The notes beneath the pieces are model-generated. The model saw nothing but the letters and a program-made list of their open reading frames with translations, was not told the DNA's origin and ran no database searches. Shown here in pieces: positions 20,966 through 34,430 of a stretch of DNA of 64,000 nucleotides; the first letter of the stretch is position 1; every line of letters starts with the position of its first letter. Origin of the DNA: Fulvia fulva (taxonomy: Eukaryota; Ascomycota; Dothideomycetes; Mycosphaerellales; Mycosphaerellaceae); assembly GCF_020509005.1 (NCBI RefSeq), contig NC_063021.1:3100001-3164000 (forward strand), given 5' to 3'. The position numbers and the translations under genes are program-made.

Positions 20966-22553
20966 ATGCATACTTCCATCTTACTGTCGGCGACTGTGCT
21001 GATAGTCAGCAATGTTGGCACCCTTGCCAGCCCACTCGACCGTGAGGCGGGGACAATCGATCCGGCATTGCTCAGTATACAACCGGGCTCTGACCAGCAG
21101 TCGAGTTCTAGCCAACAGACCGGGGTGCAGGCTGGCAATTCCGACTATATACGCAAAGCCGAAGATAACGGCAGGAATCAAGCGAATGCATGGCTCTTTG
21201 CGCAGAGCATCGATGAACTGGAAGTAATGCTCGACAAGTATATGAAGCATCACGATGGCAGGATGCAGAAGTGGCAGCGCACCGTAAGCTCAAGGCGGGT
21301 CAAAGACGAGTGGACTTGTACGGACACCACTCGATCACCAGGTATGTGAAGAAGAGCGCGCCATGTCCCTCACGCTCTGCGCTAAACTCGATGCCAACGC
21401 TATCGATGACCGATGATAGCTGACAGTGTCATCGTTGAAGGTAATTTCAACGGCTTCGAGGAGTCTTTGTCGCATCTTCGAATCGATCCGCCCGCAGGCC
21501 TGACCCTTAGACCTCTTGACATTCCTCAGCCTTCGACCTCGATGTACCCAGACGGCCCGTGGGTCAGGATGAAGGCTGTCCAGAATAAGCCGTACAAAGC
21601 ATTCAGGGATGCACACTGGGAGCCAGATGTGGTCCGGACAAGGCTTAACTCGGTTACCACGAGAACTCCGTTTGAGGTACGTACACCCAGCACGTAGATG
21701 CAGGATCGATGTCTTCTGAAGGCATACTGATGACGATAACAGGCCACGGAAATGGCTTATGAGAATGCGTACAATATCGTGGACGGTATCTTGATCCTCC
21801 AGTCGGTACGAAAGCCACAGCATGGGATCGACAGGACAGACCTACAACTTCCTCAACCTCACACCTGGGGCGAATTATCCATGCACATCTGGAAGGAGTT
21901 GCGGAAAGGGGTTGACGCCCAGGGCGCTTACGGGACGTTCTGCAAGATTGAAGTCGGGGATCAAGGCCAACCCAAACACAACCCCCTGGCAAAGTTCCGG
22001 CCGTACGGCGATGAGTCGCAAATACTACGAATCGAGCACAAGTCAACAATGTTTCACTACCCCCATCATCTGAACTACATCATTGTCCCGGATGTCAGTC
22101 CAACTACCCAGATCAACAAAGCCCTCCACCTGATTATCAAAGACTGCCTCCTGTCTCGGGACGTCAGACAGATTCCAACCATGGAGAACAGGGAATCCTT
22201 TGGGGTCGGACATTGGTGAGATATCCCTTACAACAAACACATGTTGCACATCACTGACTGCTTACAGGTGCTTCTATGCCCTCCTTGGCGCCGGCAACGA
22301 ACGTATAGCCCTGATGCTGGCACAGCATCGAGACCCGTCAGCCCTCTATTTGGGCCACAAGTTCATTCAGTCGATCTCTATCTTCAAGCCCGCCGAGAAA
22401 CAGTTCCCCAGCCTGCTCTTCTCCATCGCGGACTGGAGTGACGCGGCGACCGTGGCGAAGGACTTGACTGAGACGGTTTGGCGCTCAGCTGTGGCCAGTG
22501 GAGGAAAGTATAAGCCTGTGAGCAAGGAATGCGACTCAGCTCTCCACTTGTAG
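20966..22553 (+). CDS. Secreted protein of unknown function (four exons)
   Basis: Exons 20966-21341, 21420-21676, 21743-22215 and 22268-22553 join in frame to 463 residues. Introns of 78, 66 and 52 nt carry GTATGT/GTACGT/GTGAGA donors and TAG/CAG acceptors. Residues 1-22 are a signal peptide with a hydrophobic ILLSATVLIV core. A Ser/Gln-rich linker follows. The rest is a mixed, globular-looking chain with only five cysteines and no membrane segment. I recognise no domain or catalytic motif. It may be a lineage-specific secreted protein. The spliced frame has no internal stop, and stops occur at once in the unspliced frames, which supports the model. Confidence 0.75.
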
Positions 22554-23026
22554 CAGGAATGGTGGATGCTCTTGATGGTGGCAAGGACTCCGGGCTGGGT
22601 CGGGGAGATGGGGGATAGGACGGACTGTTTTATTTTCTACTATGGAGTTGGGGTCACTGGAATGGTGTGGAGGTGATGTATCTTTACAGGGCATGTGACA
22701 TTGAGCCGTGATATGACAGGGTCAAATCATGCCCTTGGGAGTGGGCATCGTGTACTATCAGTATGGCTAGTCGTAGTACACAAATCGATAGTAACACGGC
22801 ACAGCAGCGCCGTGTCATGACTGGGGCAGCCATCCACTAGCCTGAGTCACAGCACCGTCCACTCAAGCAGCTGGCTCCATCTCACGGTGTACATGTCCAC
22901 TAGTGTAACCTGAAGCCGTCAAACTGCTGGGGTGCTGCATCATCCTCGACACCATAGAGGAATTCCAGCATGGACACCAGCGAGGGCCGATAGAACAATT
23001 TAAACCATGTTTGGTGTCCTCAACAG
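22554..23026. other. Intergenic region between convergent genes
   Basis: Holds the 3' ends of the unknown secreted protein gene and the beta-lactamase-like gene. I see no other feature. Confidence 0.5.
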
Positions 23027-24894
23027 TTACCTCACTTTCTCAAACCAAATCATCCCCTTCTTCCGGCCCTCCCTATTCAGACTCTCCTGTGCATCCCTTA
23101 CCATCTCCAGCTCCATTTCAGCGCCAAGCCACTCGACCTCCCCATCAAGCCCATACTCGAAGATCGCCTTGCTTATAAAAGCGACGACCAATGCCATCTC
23201 ATTTCTACACTCCAGCACCCTACTAACCGAAGCTTTGGCGTTGTGGGTAGATCTCTTACAGCCTTCCACATCATCGTCGTCGCCGTGCAGATTCACCGCC
23301 TGTACATAAAAGGTGGAGAAGGTGTCGTGGGACAAGGCGAAGGCATTCGACCAGAGTCTCGGCGAGGGTTCGGCGAGGAGCATGATTTTGCTGGAGGCTG
23401 TAGATGAAGCAAGAAGTGTTTGGTGCAGGGTGAAGTCTGGTGCGGCCTCTTTCTTGTCGAGTAGGAAGCTAATGTTGAGGACACCGTAGGCTGGGTGAGA
23501 GTACAGTCCGACGTAATCGTGGATGTTGCCCGGTAGTGGTCGTGACTCAGCTTTTGTAGCTTTCGACAAAGGCTCAGTGTCCTGTTGAGCAGCCACATTA
23601 GCCCTCTCGATGTCCCTGGTCGCACCGGGCACCATCATCTCCTTCTTCGCCTCCAGCAATCCATCACTCTCCAAGCTCTCCAAACTCTCGACATCCACCT
23701 TCTCCAACCCTGTCAACACCTCCAAAAACAACTTCGTCCCAGCCACCGCAGCCTCCTCACTCCACGAATTGCAAACACTCACAAACCCCAACCTCAACTC
23801 CGGCACCAAGAACACATCCGTCAAGAACCCAGGCACGCCACCACCATGAGTGATAACATTATACGGTCCAGCCCTTGCCAAAAGCCAGCCTAGGGCATAC
23901 GTTATTGGCGCGCCAGAGCTCCTGTACTCACTCGGGAGAACGATCCTGGGCGTCGTCACGTCTGCGAAGAGGCTGGTTGTGATGGGGTTTGTCTTGTTGA
24001 CGAAGCTCGGTCCGGCAGCGTTGAGGAGAGCCTTGATCCATAAGGCGTAGTCGTTGACCGAGGAGATGATGGCGCCTGCGCCAGCTACGGGGATGATGTT
24101 GTAGTACTTTCCCGGGATGTAGTAAGCGTCTCCATGCCAGAAATACCCTCTCGCGAGATTCTTCTTAGCAGTATCGCTACATGCTGCGAAAGCTGTTGAG
24201 CGCATGCCGAGAGGCTCCCAGATCCAGGTTCGGAGAACATCTTCAAGGCTATGACCAGTGTGCTTCTCGATCATAGCACCAGCAGTTCCGTACATCAGAT
24301 TACAGTACTGCCACCGTGTCCGTGGCTCAGCTGTCATGGGTAAGTACCGCATCCGTCTGACATTCTCGATGACAGAAGCGTTGCCCCAACCGTACGCATA
24401 GTCGTGGCGTGGCAGGCCGGAGCGATGAGAAAGGGCATCTTCGAGAGTTGTGTGGGATGATTCGTACTCTTTGCTCAAAGCGAAGTCGGGTGCTAAAAGT
24501 TCGGACATGGAAGCGGACCATCTGAGGTCTGGGAACTGGGTCTCGTTTTGAACCATCATACCCGCTGCAGCCGCTACAAAGGCTTTCGTCGTACTGCCGG
24601 TGTAGTACAGAGTGTCTGCCGTGGCGGGTACATCAGGAAGCTGTTTGAAGCCATAGACCTGGTGTTTATGTTAGTGTGTTGGCCTCGAAATGGAGTGCTG
24701 AAGGGGTGGCAGACCTTCGATGCGATCTTATCGCCTTGAACAACCGCTATGCTAATCCCGGGGATGTGTAGTACGTCCAGAAGCTCCTCGGCTTTCTTAT
24801 CGAATGCCCCATTGAGCGGATCGAACGGGGTTTGCCCAAGCACAGCGTGCACTGTCGTGGTCAGCAATGCTGTCAGCGTCAAAGTCGTGCACAT
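23027..24894 (-). CDS. Secreted class C beta-lactamase-like serine hydrolase
   Basis: Two exons (24894-24715, 24658-23027) with a 56-nt intron (GTCTGC...CTAAC...CCAG) give 603 residues. A signal peptide (LTLTALLTTTVHAVLG) leads the chain. The three motifs of penicillin-recognising serine hydrolases are present: STTK (Ser-82 nucleophile, Lys-85), YCN (Tyr-178) and HGG (331-333). The catalytic domain ends near residue 370. A variable linker and a C-terminal domain follow, as in fungal members of the beta-lactamase/transpeptidase-like fold. These act as esterases, peptidases or amidases on small substrates. Some sit in secondary-metabolite clusters, but none is visible here. An in-frame upstream ATG at 25047 would bury the signal peptide, so I chose 24894. 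Confidence 0.9.
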
Positions 24895-25573
24895 CTTGCT
24901 GTGCCGACCAGTGCAGTCTGATCTGGTACTGGAAAGAGTGAGAACAAAGAGACTTATCAGTCTTACTGATATCGGTGCCTGATTCCACCGTCGCGCAGGA
25001 TCTAGGGTAGCTGCAAGTTCCCTCATCCGAGCTCCATCCTTTGCCAAGTATACAGCTCAATTCGGCATCCTCTTCGTGCCGAAGTGACCATGTCGACCCC
25101 GAGCAGTCAACATGGCGATTCGTTACCTGTGTTGGCTGATACCACACCTTACGCAGGCCCGGTCTAATCCACCTCAACCTCACTCTCACTCGGCAAAAAG
25201 CACTCGTCCACACAGTCCTCCCCTCCCCATTCACCTCATCGAAAATCTCGTACTCACAATCCCCATGCCCATGCTAATGCACCTCGAGCTAAATGGTTCG
25301 AAGCTTCAGTAAAGCTTGTCGTTGCTGTCAGAGAGCCGATGTAGCAGCTAAAGAGAGGCAGTTAATGGCCGCCGACAAGGCAGCTTCGCTCAAATATCAT
25401 TTCATTGTGTTCATCATGCGTACAATACGCAGAAGGTTCTGATGGTGCTATCTTCCCAATCGTTGCGGGCTTTGCCACCAGACAATGCCATTTCAACATG
25501 ATCCGAGCCCTACTGCAATGCCCTTCACATGACATGGCTATACACACCTCATGCCTATCTGCACGACGCCATC
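24895..25573. other. Intergenic region, no supported gene
   Basis: Upstream of the beta-lactamase-like gene and downstream of VID21. Short open frames only. One minus-strand frame extends the beta-lactamase-like gene upstream, as noted there. Confidence 0.5.
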
Positions 25574-28500
25574 CTAACGTGCCATGCTAGCTTGCATATT
25601 TCTGGGGCTCCCTTGCAGTTGTGATCCTGGACTCTGCACACTATTCCCAACAGCAACGCCACTACCCGAGCTGCCAATGCGCTGCATTTGCGGAGTGTTG
25701 CTTCTCGAAGGGGGTCGCTGATTGTTCATGCCAGCTATAGGGTTGCTCGTCGGATTCATGTTGGAGTACTGCAGACTTGGACTGGCAGGCGCCATGCTGG
25801 GACTAGCATGATTCACGCTCGGACTTCCGTTCAGTTGTGCGTGGCTGTTGTGAGGGCTGTGCGACTGCATCTGCTGCTGCATCAGCTTACGCTGCTGATA
25901 TTGCAGGTTTTGAGCATAAAGTTGTTGTTGCGAAGGACTGCTGCCATTGGCTGGTGGACTGATGTTTGCTGTTTGAGCAGTCTCGCCGCCATTCGCGTAC
26001 GTGCCATTGACGTTCGATGCTTGACCAGTGGGAATCTGTCCGTTGCGCTGGTAAGCTAACTGGCTGTTAGCATACTGCGGCTGCACGACGTTCGATGATG
26101 GTGTCGAGATACCAGTGGCAGCGTTGATGGCGGTCTGCCTTGCTTGCGAGGACTGGGACAGCTTTGTCATCTGTTGCGTGGCCATGACTTTGAGGTTTTC
26201 CTCGCTGACGCCAGGATTCTGAGCACGAATCTGATTCTGAATAGCGATGATCTGAGGAACGTGGCCAGACGAAAGCTGCCGGGGCATACTTTGTGGGGTT
26301 GGAGGCGGAGGCATGCTGGGCGAGGATGCGGACAGCTGTGGATTGCTATTGGTGTGGTTCATGTTCTGAGCCTGTGCACCATTAGCTTGCTGCTGATGAT
26401 ATGCTTGAAGGAGGGCCTGATTTTGTTGAAGCTGTTGGGCAGTGGTCATTGTGCTTCCACCGGGACTGGACATATTACCATTCTGCATCGGGTATTGCTG
26501 CTGATTGACGAACTGTGGGTTTCGTCCTTGTGCGCTACCAAGGGTCATTTGCTGCATGTTTGGAGGAGGTGCCATGCCGCCTCGAGCCTGCATTTGAGCT
26601 TGTGGTATGCCCTGTGCATTGACCTGAGGAGGTGCCAAGTGCCCATTGCGCTGTGGTGCCATTTGCATTCGTGCTTGCTGCTGGGCTGCGTTCTGGACAC
26701 CATTTGGTTGCGGTTGACCATTGGGCATCTGTGCTTGCTGAGGCGCTTGACCAGGCCCTGGTGGGCGTTGTTGTTGCCCAGGCGGCATTGGTTGGGCTAG
26801 ACCTTGAGCCGCTGCTCGCGCTGCTGCGATTTGACGTTGTTGAGCCTCGATCATCTTTTGACGATGCTGTTTCTGCGCTTCGAGGATCTGCATGTCGCGT
26901 TCGTGCCGCTTCTTGCTGAACTCTTGTGGCGTCATCTTGACCATCTTCTGCGCAGGCTGGGCTTCCGTCTGCGACTTCCTCTGAGCAGCAGCACGTGCGT
27001 TCTCGGCTTGTTTCCAGGCGGCCTGTTCGCGCCTCTTCGCAAGCTTCCTGAAGCCATCGACCATCCACAGATATCTTGTAGATCTGCGCTTCTCGACACG
27101 AGTAGGTGTCGTACGCCGTCGAAGAGGTATATGGGTCGGTCCACCGCTCTGCGCTGCTTGCTGTTGGATGTGCGCCACTTGTGCCTGGTAACGCCGCTCA
27201 GCAGCCTGCTGACTTTGCTCGAGTCTTTGGAACCAAGTTTTGAAGTAGACTGTCTTGCGCATGTCGGCAGGAAGCGATTCGAGCTCGACCCAACGCTCGA
27301 AACATTCCCATGGTGTCCTCCGCTCGGCCGAGCTCTTGTAACGGGTTGGCAATGCCATCTCGTCAGCAATGAGCGACCAGTTGAATGAGTACTCTTTGGC
27401 AAGCTTTCTAAGCTTCTGGTCGTCCTCCCAGATCCACTGTGAGCCACTGCGATATTCGTAGAAGGATATCGTCGGCATGATGAACTCAGATGGTGGCCTA
27501 AACACATTGTTGGAATGTAGGCGATCGCGGATAGCCTTGTTGTCGGGGTGGAAGAGAGCACACTCGACGTCTTCCGCAGGCAGATGATCTGCATCACGCA
27601 GCCGCTTGCTCGCCGGTTCTTCACCCACTATCTCCGCTTCATCCTCGTAGTCATAACGACTTCGCTTGCGAGGAGGTGCGGGTGCTTTGGGCAGAATCTT
27701 GCCACTAACGAATTTCGACACCGATGTCACAGGTTCTGGCTGATGCTTCAGTTCGCGATCCAAAAGGCCAGTCTTTGGTAATGCAGCAAGCGCCTTTGGA
27801 AGTTTGCCAGACTTCTGCAGTTCTTCTATAGCGTCTGCCAACTCCGGAGCCACGACTAGGGTCCTTGGCAGAGGAGTAGTCGATCGCGGAGTTGGTGGCG
27901 AAATGTCGTCTTCGGGTGCAGAATCACCTCCTTGCTCCAGATCTGGCACATCGGCATCGGGTTCAGACTTCTTCGCATGCTTGGCCTTCGTCTTGATTTG
28001 CAGCTGCGCACGCTGTTCTGGGTCGGCGTTCACCCACTCGGCGCATCGTTGCGCTAGCCACGCACAAACGCTCCTCTTCATCTTCCTTTCGGCTTTGAAG
28101 TCCTTGCGCATCCACTTCATCTCTTGCATCATGTGATCGAGATGACAGACAGGCTGTTCAGGCTCTTTCATCTTTTCCATTTGACGAAGCGACCACTTGT
28201 TGGCATTTTGGAGCTGATAGATTCTGCGGAGCATCCGGAAGTCAAGTCGTTCATGGATGGCGGTAAAGTGATCTTCAGTTGACAGAGCTTTGGGTACCAT
28301 CTTAATGAGATCACCCAATGTTCTAGTCCCAGAGTTCTGGGCCTCATGAGCTTGAATCCTGAAAAGCGATTCGAGATAGTCCCGTTCTGGATCTCCTGAT
28401 GCACCTTTCAACGTCTGCAGCTGCTCGAGCGCAGACGTGGACGTAACAGGTGTCCGATGCGGTAGACTTGCTTGAGAAAGTTGTCGTAGCATGGCTGGCG

Positions 28501-30083
28501 TGAAAGTATTCTCTTGTGGATGGCGCACACTCATTGGGGAGACCGGCACTGACGATGAAGCCTCTTTGCGACGGCTCGCTGACTGTTCCGGGGGAGGCGA
28601 CTGTATGTGACCAAGGATCTCTGAGACAGACTTTTGACGCATCGCGCCAGATGAGACTCGTGTTGTCATTCCGCCGCGTCTAGCTGAAGCTGATGTGGAA
28701 GAGGACGTCTGCGCGGTGGCGATTGCTGCCTCAGCAGGCTGTGTTGGTCCGAGAGGTGGCTGTGATGTTTTCCTTCGCGCGACAGCGATAGTATCGCCAT
28801 GATCCTGTGCCGTAGACTGCTGGACAGCAGTTGTCCTCACTTCTGGCTCACCTGACTGATTATCACGAGCTGAGTCGGCAGAGGGTTTAGCATCCGCATC
28901 GATCTCTGCCACGGCCTGCTCGGCCTCGGTAGATTCACGGCCATCTTTATTGTCTGGCTCGGGCCCACCAACAGCCTCTCTCGCTGCACGTTCTTCGGCT
29001 TCACGTGCAGCAGCTTCGCGTTCTTCCCATCTGAGTTGCTCATCGGGTGTTTCTGCCACGTCGCCTAGCGCCTGCTTGCGAGCGATCTCCTTTTGTGCCT
29101 CGAGGATGCGATCGTGCTCCTCTTTCGCTCGTTGTTCTTCGGCCGATGGTTGAAGGTCCTTCGGGGGAGGAATCTCAACCTGCTCGCCCTCAGACTCGGG
29201 AGAAGTATCGGGCGAGTCTTGAGGTGGTCGAGGCGTCGAAGTAGAGTAAGGACCAACGGTAGATGATGGAGACGAGGCAAGCTCGTTGTGGGGTGCGGCA
29301 AGACGTTGCGATGATCTGGACTCGGTCTCAGACTGCCTCCTCTGCTCCAGATCGGCCTCACGCTCGCGCAACTTCTGTTCCTGCACCTCTTCAGAAGGAA
29401 GATGCACGACCTTTGCTGGTTTCGAAGGCACTTCGTCGTTCACTAGTTGCTGTACTGAGCTCGATAGATTGGCCTGCTCCTCGAGTTGAGGTGGTGCTAC
29501 CTTTGCCGGCGCGATGTCGCGCTCGTCCACAGCAGAGGCTTCCCTCGAAGCATGAGCTGGCAGAGCAATTGAAGGTGATGTTCCTGGGGGTGGTTCCGTG
29601 CCTAATTGGCCCGCGGTGTGGATGTTGGGCGTAGCAGCGTCTGGAAGAGAAGCATTGGGATCCAGGAAACCAGCTGTAGCGCTTGCATCGGCAGAAACAG
29701 AAGATTGCGCCTGGTCAGTAGGTTTGACTGGCAATGACGAAGGGTTTGCCGCATGTATGGAAGCGTCCTGTTGTGTTGGTGCTGTTGTGGCGGGTGGTGG
29801 TGGCAGCAGTACAAGCTGGCCTATGTCGAACGTTTGGCCGCTACAACATGTTAAATGTGCTCAATGCCAGAAACACGAGCGATACATACTTTGCGATGTC
29901 ATTCTGCTGAAGAAAAGCGAGTTCCTCGTTGGAGACATGCTCCAAGTCGATCGCTTTGCTGAGGAATGTGTCGATGTTTACATCCTTGTCGACGGTAGCG
30001 AAGGCGCGGTACAGTGCTAGCAGCTCGGTCGCATGTTTTGAAGCCAGGCCACTGCGAGCATCAATCGTTAGCATCGCGACCAT
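25574..30083 (-). CDS. VID21: Chromatin modification-related protein Vid21/Eaf1 (NuA4 histone acetyltransferase scaffold)
   Basis: Exons 30083-29890 and 29840-25574, with a 49-nt intron (GTATGT...TTGTAG), give 1,486 residues. Vid21/Eaf1 is the platform subunit that assembles the NuA4 H4/H2A acetyltransferase in the nucleus. Domains in order: a long Ser/Pro/Glu-rich region; an HSA helix at about 626-675 (HMMQEMKWMRKDFKAERKMK) that binds actin-related proteins; a SANT/Myb-type domain at about 855-920 (WIWEDDQKLRKLAKEYSFNW) typical of this family; a basic stretch; and a Gln-rich tail from about 1,050 to the end. Codon choice does not change across the gene. The first exon (64 residues) is helical. 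It shares a 482-bp upstream region with MAK11. Confidence 0.95.
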
Positions 30084-30565
30084 TTGACGGCCAAAAAACT
30101 CGCAACAAAACGTGCGACCGTGATCTCGCGCTCGAGAAACATGGTCATGCAGGCGGTAAGGATTATACAGCGAAGGGGACGTACGTCAACTCATGTTTCC
30201 GCTCGAGCAAGACGTCGCGTCGCAGCAAATCGCCGACCAGCGACATGTGATTGTGTCAATTCTGGCGTGCTGCATCTGTCGTTCGATGCAGATGCGCGTG
30301 GGTTATTCTGCGATGGAGTGGTGGGAATTGTTGATGGAATGCTGTCGCACCGTCGTCGGCTGTCGCGTTCTGTCTTGTTGGGCGATGCAGTGACTGATGT
30401 CGCGATGCTCTCCGCTGCTGGCCGTCGGCAAACTTGGCTCCGTCTTTGGGTTCGTTCGGCTAGCTGCTCTCGCGCTAGTGATAATTTCGAGCAGACTTCA
30501 ATGTTCCTGTCGGGGAGACCCAACGCCAGCAACTGATAAGTACAACCTGAGTACAACATCGCAAT
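30084..30565. promoter_or_regulatory. Shared upstream region of VID21 and MAK11
   Basis: 482 bp between two divergent housekeeping-type genes (NuA4 scaffold and 60S assembly factor). The short spacing suggests a bidirectional promoter. No specific element was recognised. Overlapping short frames here are not supported. Confidence 0.5.
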
Positions 30566-32155
30566 ATGGCCACGACGTCTGGAAAGAGAAAGCGCGCAGA
30601 CGGTGCTACGCAACTGCTGCCTGCGAAGCAGCAGGCGACCGCTGCCGCTGCGGCACAGCACAAGTCCTCCACAAAACAGAGCTCCAACAAGCCGACATCC
30701 AAGGCAGACATATCTGCAAGGACGAACGGGAGCCATGCCCACGACCAGAACAACTTCCATGTGCAGATAGTAACCGGATCATACGAACGAGTTCTCCATG
30801 GTATCTCGGCCACCATCCCACCAAAACAGCTTCAACGACAAACCGAAACATCCAATGCAGCAGGCACAGAGACGCCATCAACCACAGAAGGCATCACATT
30901 CTCAGATACATTCCTCTTCGCCGCCCACGAATCTGCAATCCGCTGCCTCGCCATCTCCCCACCCACAGACGAGTCTGACAAACGCTACCTCGCCACTGGA
31001 GATTCCGGCCACCGCATCAACGTCTACACCCTATCAACCGCCCCTCCCACCCTATCCTCAAACCCCAAACTCCCCTCCCTCTCCGGCACAACCATAACAG
31101 AAAACCGCCGCAACCGCAACCTCGGCTCCCTAAACATCCACGAACGCGCCATCACCCGCCTCCAATACCCAACCAAAACCAAACTCTTCTCCGCCGCCGA
31201 AGACGCCACCATCCAAATCACGCGAACCAAAGACTGGACCACCCTCGAAAGCATCAAAGCCCCAATCCCCAAACCTATCGGCCGCCCTAGTGGAGATACT
31301 GCCGCGCCGGGTGAAGTTCCAGCGGGCGTGAACGATTTCGCCATTCATCCGTCCCAGAAGGTTATGCTCAGTGTAGGCAAGGGCGAGAAATGTCTCCGAC
31401 TGTGGAACCTCATGACGGGCAAAAAAGCTGGTGTGCTGAACTTCGACCGCGAGCTTCTATCGCAGGCTAATGAAGGTCGCTTCGCGAGTGGGGACGGGAG
31501 GAGAGTTTTATGGGAGGAACCTGCGGATCCTGAGGCGGAGGCGGATCTCAACTTTGTTGTTGGGTTGGAGAGGGCTGCGGCGCTGTATGGAGTGGACTCG
31601 AAGCCGAAGGCTGTGATTAAGGCCACACCTTCGACGAAGTTCCATGAGATGCGGTTCCTGACGCTGCCAAGCTCTGCTGGAAGTATTCTGGCTGTCTCGA
31701 CCGAGGACGGAAGGATCTTGTTCTTCGATGTTGGCGCGATAGGGAACGGGGAGGACGGGAAACTGCCTCTGGTGCCCTGTGTCGCGCAATTGGGAGGCAC
31801 TGCTGCGGGGATTGTTGGGAGAATCAAGGACTTTGACATCGTGCCACTTCCGAAGACAGAGGCGGGTGAGCATAGGTGGTTGTTCGTGACGGGGAGCAGT
31901 GATGGGTCGATTCGGTTGTGGAACGTATTCGAAGATGAGGTCTCGAACAGTACTGGCAAGGCAGATTCTGCTCCCAGGCAAGCTGGGACCGCGATTGCAG
32001 CGCAGAAGACGGACGCGAGAATTACGTGTCTTGGCGCGTTCATGCTAGATGGCAAAGTCAGCGATGCGACAAGTGATGCGACCGAGGCGTTAGCAGGTGC
32101 AGATCTTGAGGATGGGCCAGAAGAGGAGGATTCAGATGACAGTGACTCTGAGTAG
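30566..32155 (+). CDS. MAK11: Mak11-type WD40 protein, 60S ribosomal subunit biogenesis
   Basis: A single frame of 529 residues, ending in an acidic tail (EEEDSDDSDSE). Mak11 (PAK1-interacting protein 1 in animals) is a nucleolar WD40 propeller needed for pre-60S assembly and for loading Rlp24. The first 60 residues are basic and Ala/Gln-rich with a KRKR nuclear signal. WD-type blades are seen from about residue 105 (HESAIRCLAIS) through NIHERAITRLQY, the hallmark VNDFAIHPSQKVMLSVGKGE...LRLWNLMTGK, and SSDGSIRLWNVF near residue 450. The long insert between the third and fourth blades is usual in filamentous fungi. Starts at the first Met after an A-rich leader (AATATGG). Confidence 0.93.
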   Translation: MATTSGKRKRADGATQLLPAKQQATAAAAAQHKSSTKQSSNKPTSKADISARTNGSHAHDQNNFHVQIVTGSYERVLHGISATIPPKQLQRQTETSNAAGTETPSTTEGITFSDTFLFAAHESAIRCLAISPPTDESDKRYLATGDSGHRINVYTLSTAPPTLSSNPKLPSLSGTTITENRRNRNLGSLNIHERAITRLQYPTKTKLFSAAEDATIQITRTKDWTTLESIKAPIPKPIGRPSGDTAAPGEVPAGVNDFAIHPSQKVMLSVGKGEKCLRLWNLMTGKKAGVLNFDRELLSQANEGRFASGDGRRVLWEEPADPEAEADLNFVVGLERAAALYGVDSKPKAVIKATPSTKFHEMRFLTLPSSAGSILAVSTEDGRILFFDVGAIGNGEDGKLPLVPCVAQLGGTAAGIVGRIKDFDIVPLPKTEAGEHRWLFVTGSSDGSIRLWNVFEDEVSNSTGKADSAPRQAGTAIAAQKTDARITCLGAFMLDGKVSDATSDATEALAGADLEDGPEEEDSDDSDSE

Positions 32156-32401
32156 TAGCATTTATAGCTTACTATGGTATCTCGTCTCTGAGCGTGGCCT
32201 TTAGCCTAGCATACCGAGTCGTCTTCTCGTGCTGCTCATGATATCTTTTCTCTTCCCAAACCTCATCGTATGCAAAGCACAACTTCAGCACCTCTTGCGT
32301 GGGTGAAGTACCTTCAGTTCCTGCTTTAACAGTATACCCTGCCAAAACACCCCCTCCAACCTTCCTACCCAACCTCGTCCACCGAGTCCGCCCGTGTCAT
32401 C

Positions 32402-33081
<680 letters not shown>

Positions 33082-34430
33082 GGTGGATGTAGTGATGGTT
33101 TGGTGGTGCGTAGAGCTGTTTGGTAAGGGAATTGTTATGTTGTGTCGTGTTATGATATGAGTCCCTGAGAGCTGTCCTTATTGATTGAGCTTCGACAAAG
33201 CACCCCGCCAATGATCGAATCTTGGCGCAACGTCTGATGCAAGGTACAGGGGTCTCAAGGAAAGTCTCTCTGGAGGGGTCGATCAACAACAACCTGCTCT
33301 CATCAACATCAACATCAATCAATCACTCCATTCCGTCAAATCTGCGTTTTCGACGATAAGCATCATGTTGGCGAGCCTCGAGCTGTACTTCCGAAGAGTT
33401 GCGCTATCACAGTAGCTACTATCGACAGGTCCTTCCGGATGGATCCCTACTTCGCCTTCCTAGGTACACAATTCCAACGACACATCTTTTGATTGAGGCA
33501 TTGATCCAGGTCGTGGGAACCGCACCTATCGAGCGATAGTGAGACGTTTGATAAGGACAGAAGACTTCCCAACATGATCTCTCCGGTGCCTTATAGATGC
33601 CCAGATCTGCGCTCTGTTGTTGAAATGACTTTTGTCCCAAGTGTACAGGTGGAACACGCGGCTACACAACACGCGAAACACAGCTCCACTGGCAGAATGG
33701 AGCGTGCTTAAATGAGCGGTCCAGTGCACTGAGGTCTATTCATGACAAAGAAGCTCCGATCTATGATTCGCACCACTCGTTATGCGACAATCCAAGCTGC
33801 GACCATCTCACGAAGTTTTGTCTCGATCGGGATTGAACTCAAGCTACCTCATCCTGGCTGACACAATGCTTCGTTCAAGTTCCGCAAATCACTTGTATCG
33901 AGTAGCCACATCCGGTTGTTAGAAGCAATCGGCGACTGGAAAGACAACATCAAGCTTACCCTAACAGCATGGGACTTCGCCACCTGCTCAGCTTAGGCAT
34001 GTTGGGCTCGCATCTGGGTTGTGCAGGAGATCAGGGCTGGTCTGTAAAACATCAGGACAATCTTTTGTGGGAGAACCATCATATCATGGTGGGCGCACGA
34101 AATGGTCGAAGACTTGCGCGCGAGCACTGCCACGATAGAGGACTACTTTCCTTCACGCATCCCGCCATACGACCCAAGATTTACCTTGATATGGTGCTCG
34201 ATCACAGTCCTTGTTAGCAGTCTCTGACTGTACGGACCTCTTCCTGCGGTTCTGGACCTGCGGTCCTAAAATGGAGTGTGGTACAGACGTAAAAGTACCG
34301 TCTAGTGAAGGCGTGTAGACACCGAGCACTATCATTTCACATGCTACATTAATCCCGCGAACCTTTATTGCCCATGGTCACCGTCCGCTTGCCCCATACG
34401 TTTCCTTGTATCCATGTCGTGTGGCTGCTA
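33082..34430. other. Intergenic region, no supported gene
   Basis: 1.35 kb upstream of lumazine synthase and downstream of the small secreted repeat protein. Only short frames occur, none with a recognisable motif. A tRNA-like T-arm sequence near 33,830 could not be extended to a cloverleaf. Confidence 0.45.

Noticed and set aside
32172..32372. Minus-strand open frame of 66 codons downstream of lumazine synthase
   Set aside because: Lumazine synthase already ends normally at 32,402. The frame has no splice link to it, no signal peptide and no family match. It overlaps the MAK11 3' flank.
33820..33860. tRNA-like sequence (GAGTTCAATCCC on the minus strand)
   Set aside because: It resembles a T-loop, but the stem does not pair and no matching acceptor, D or anticodon arms could be placed.
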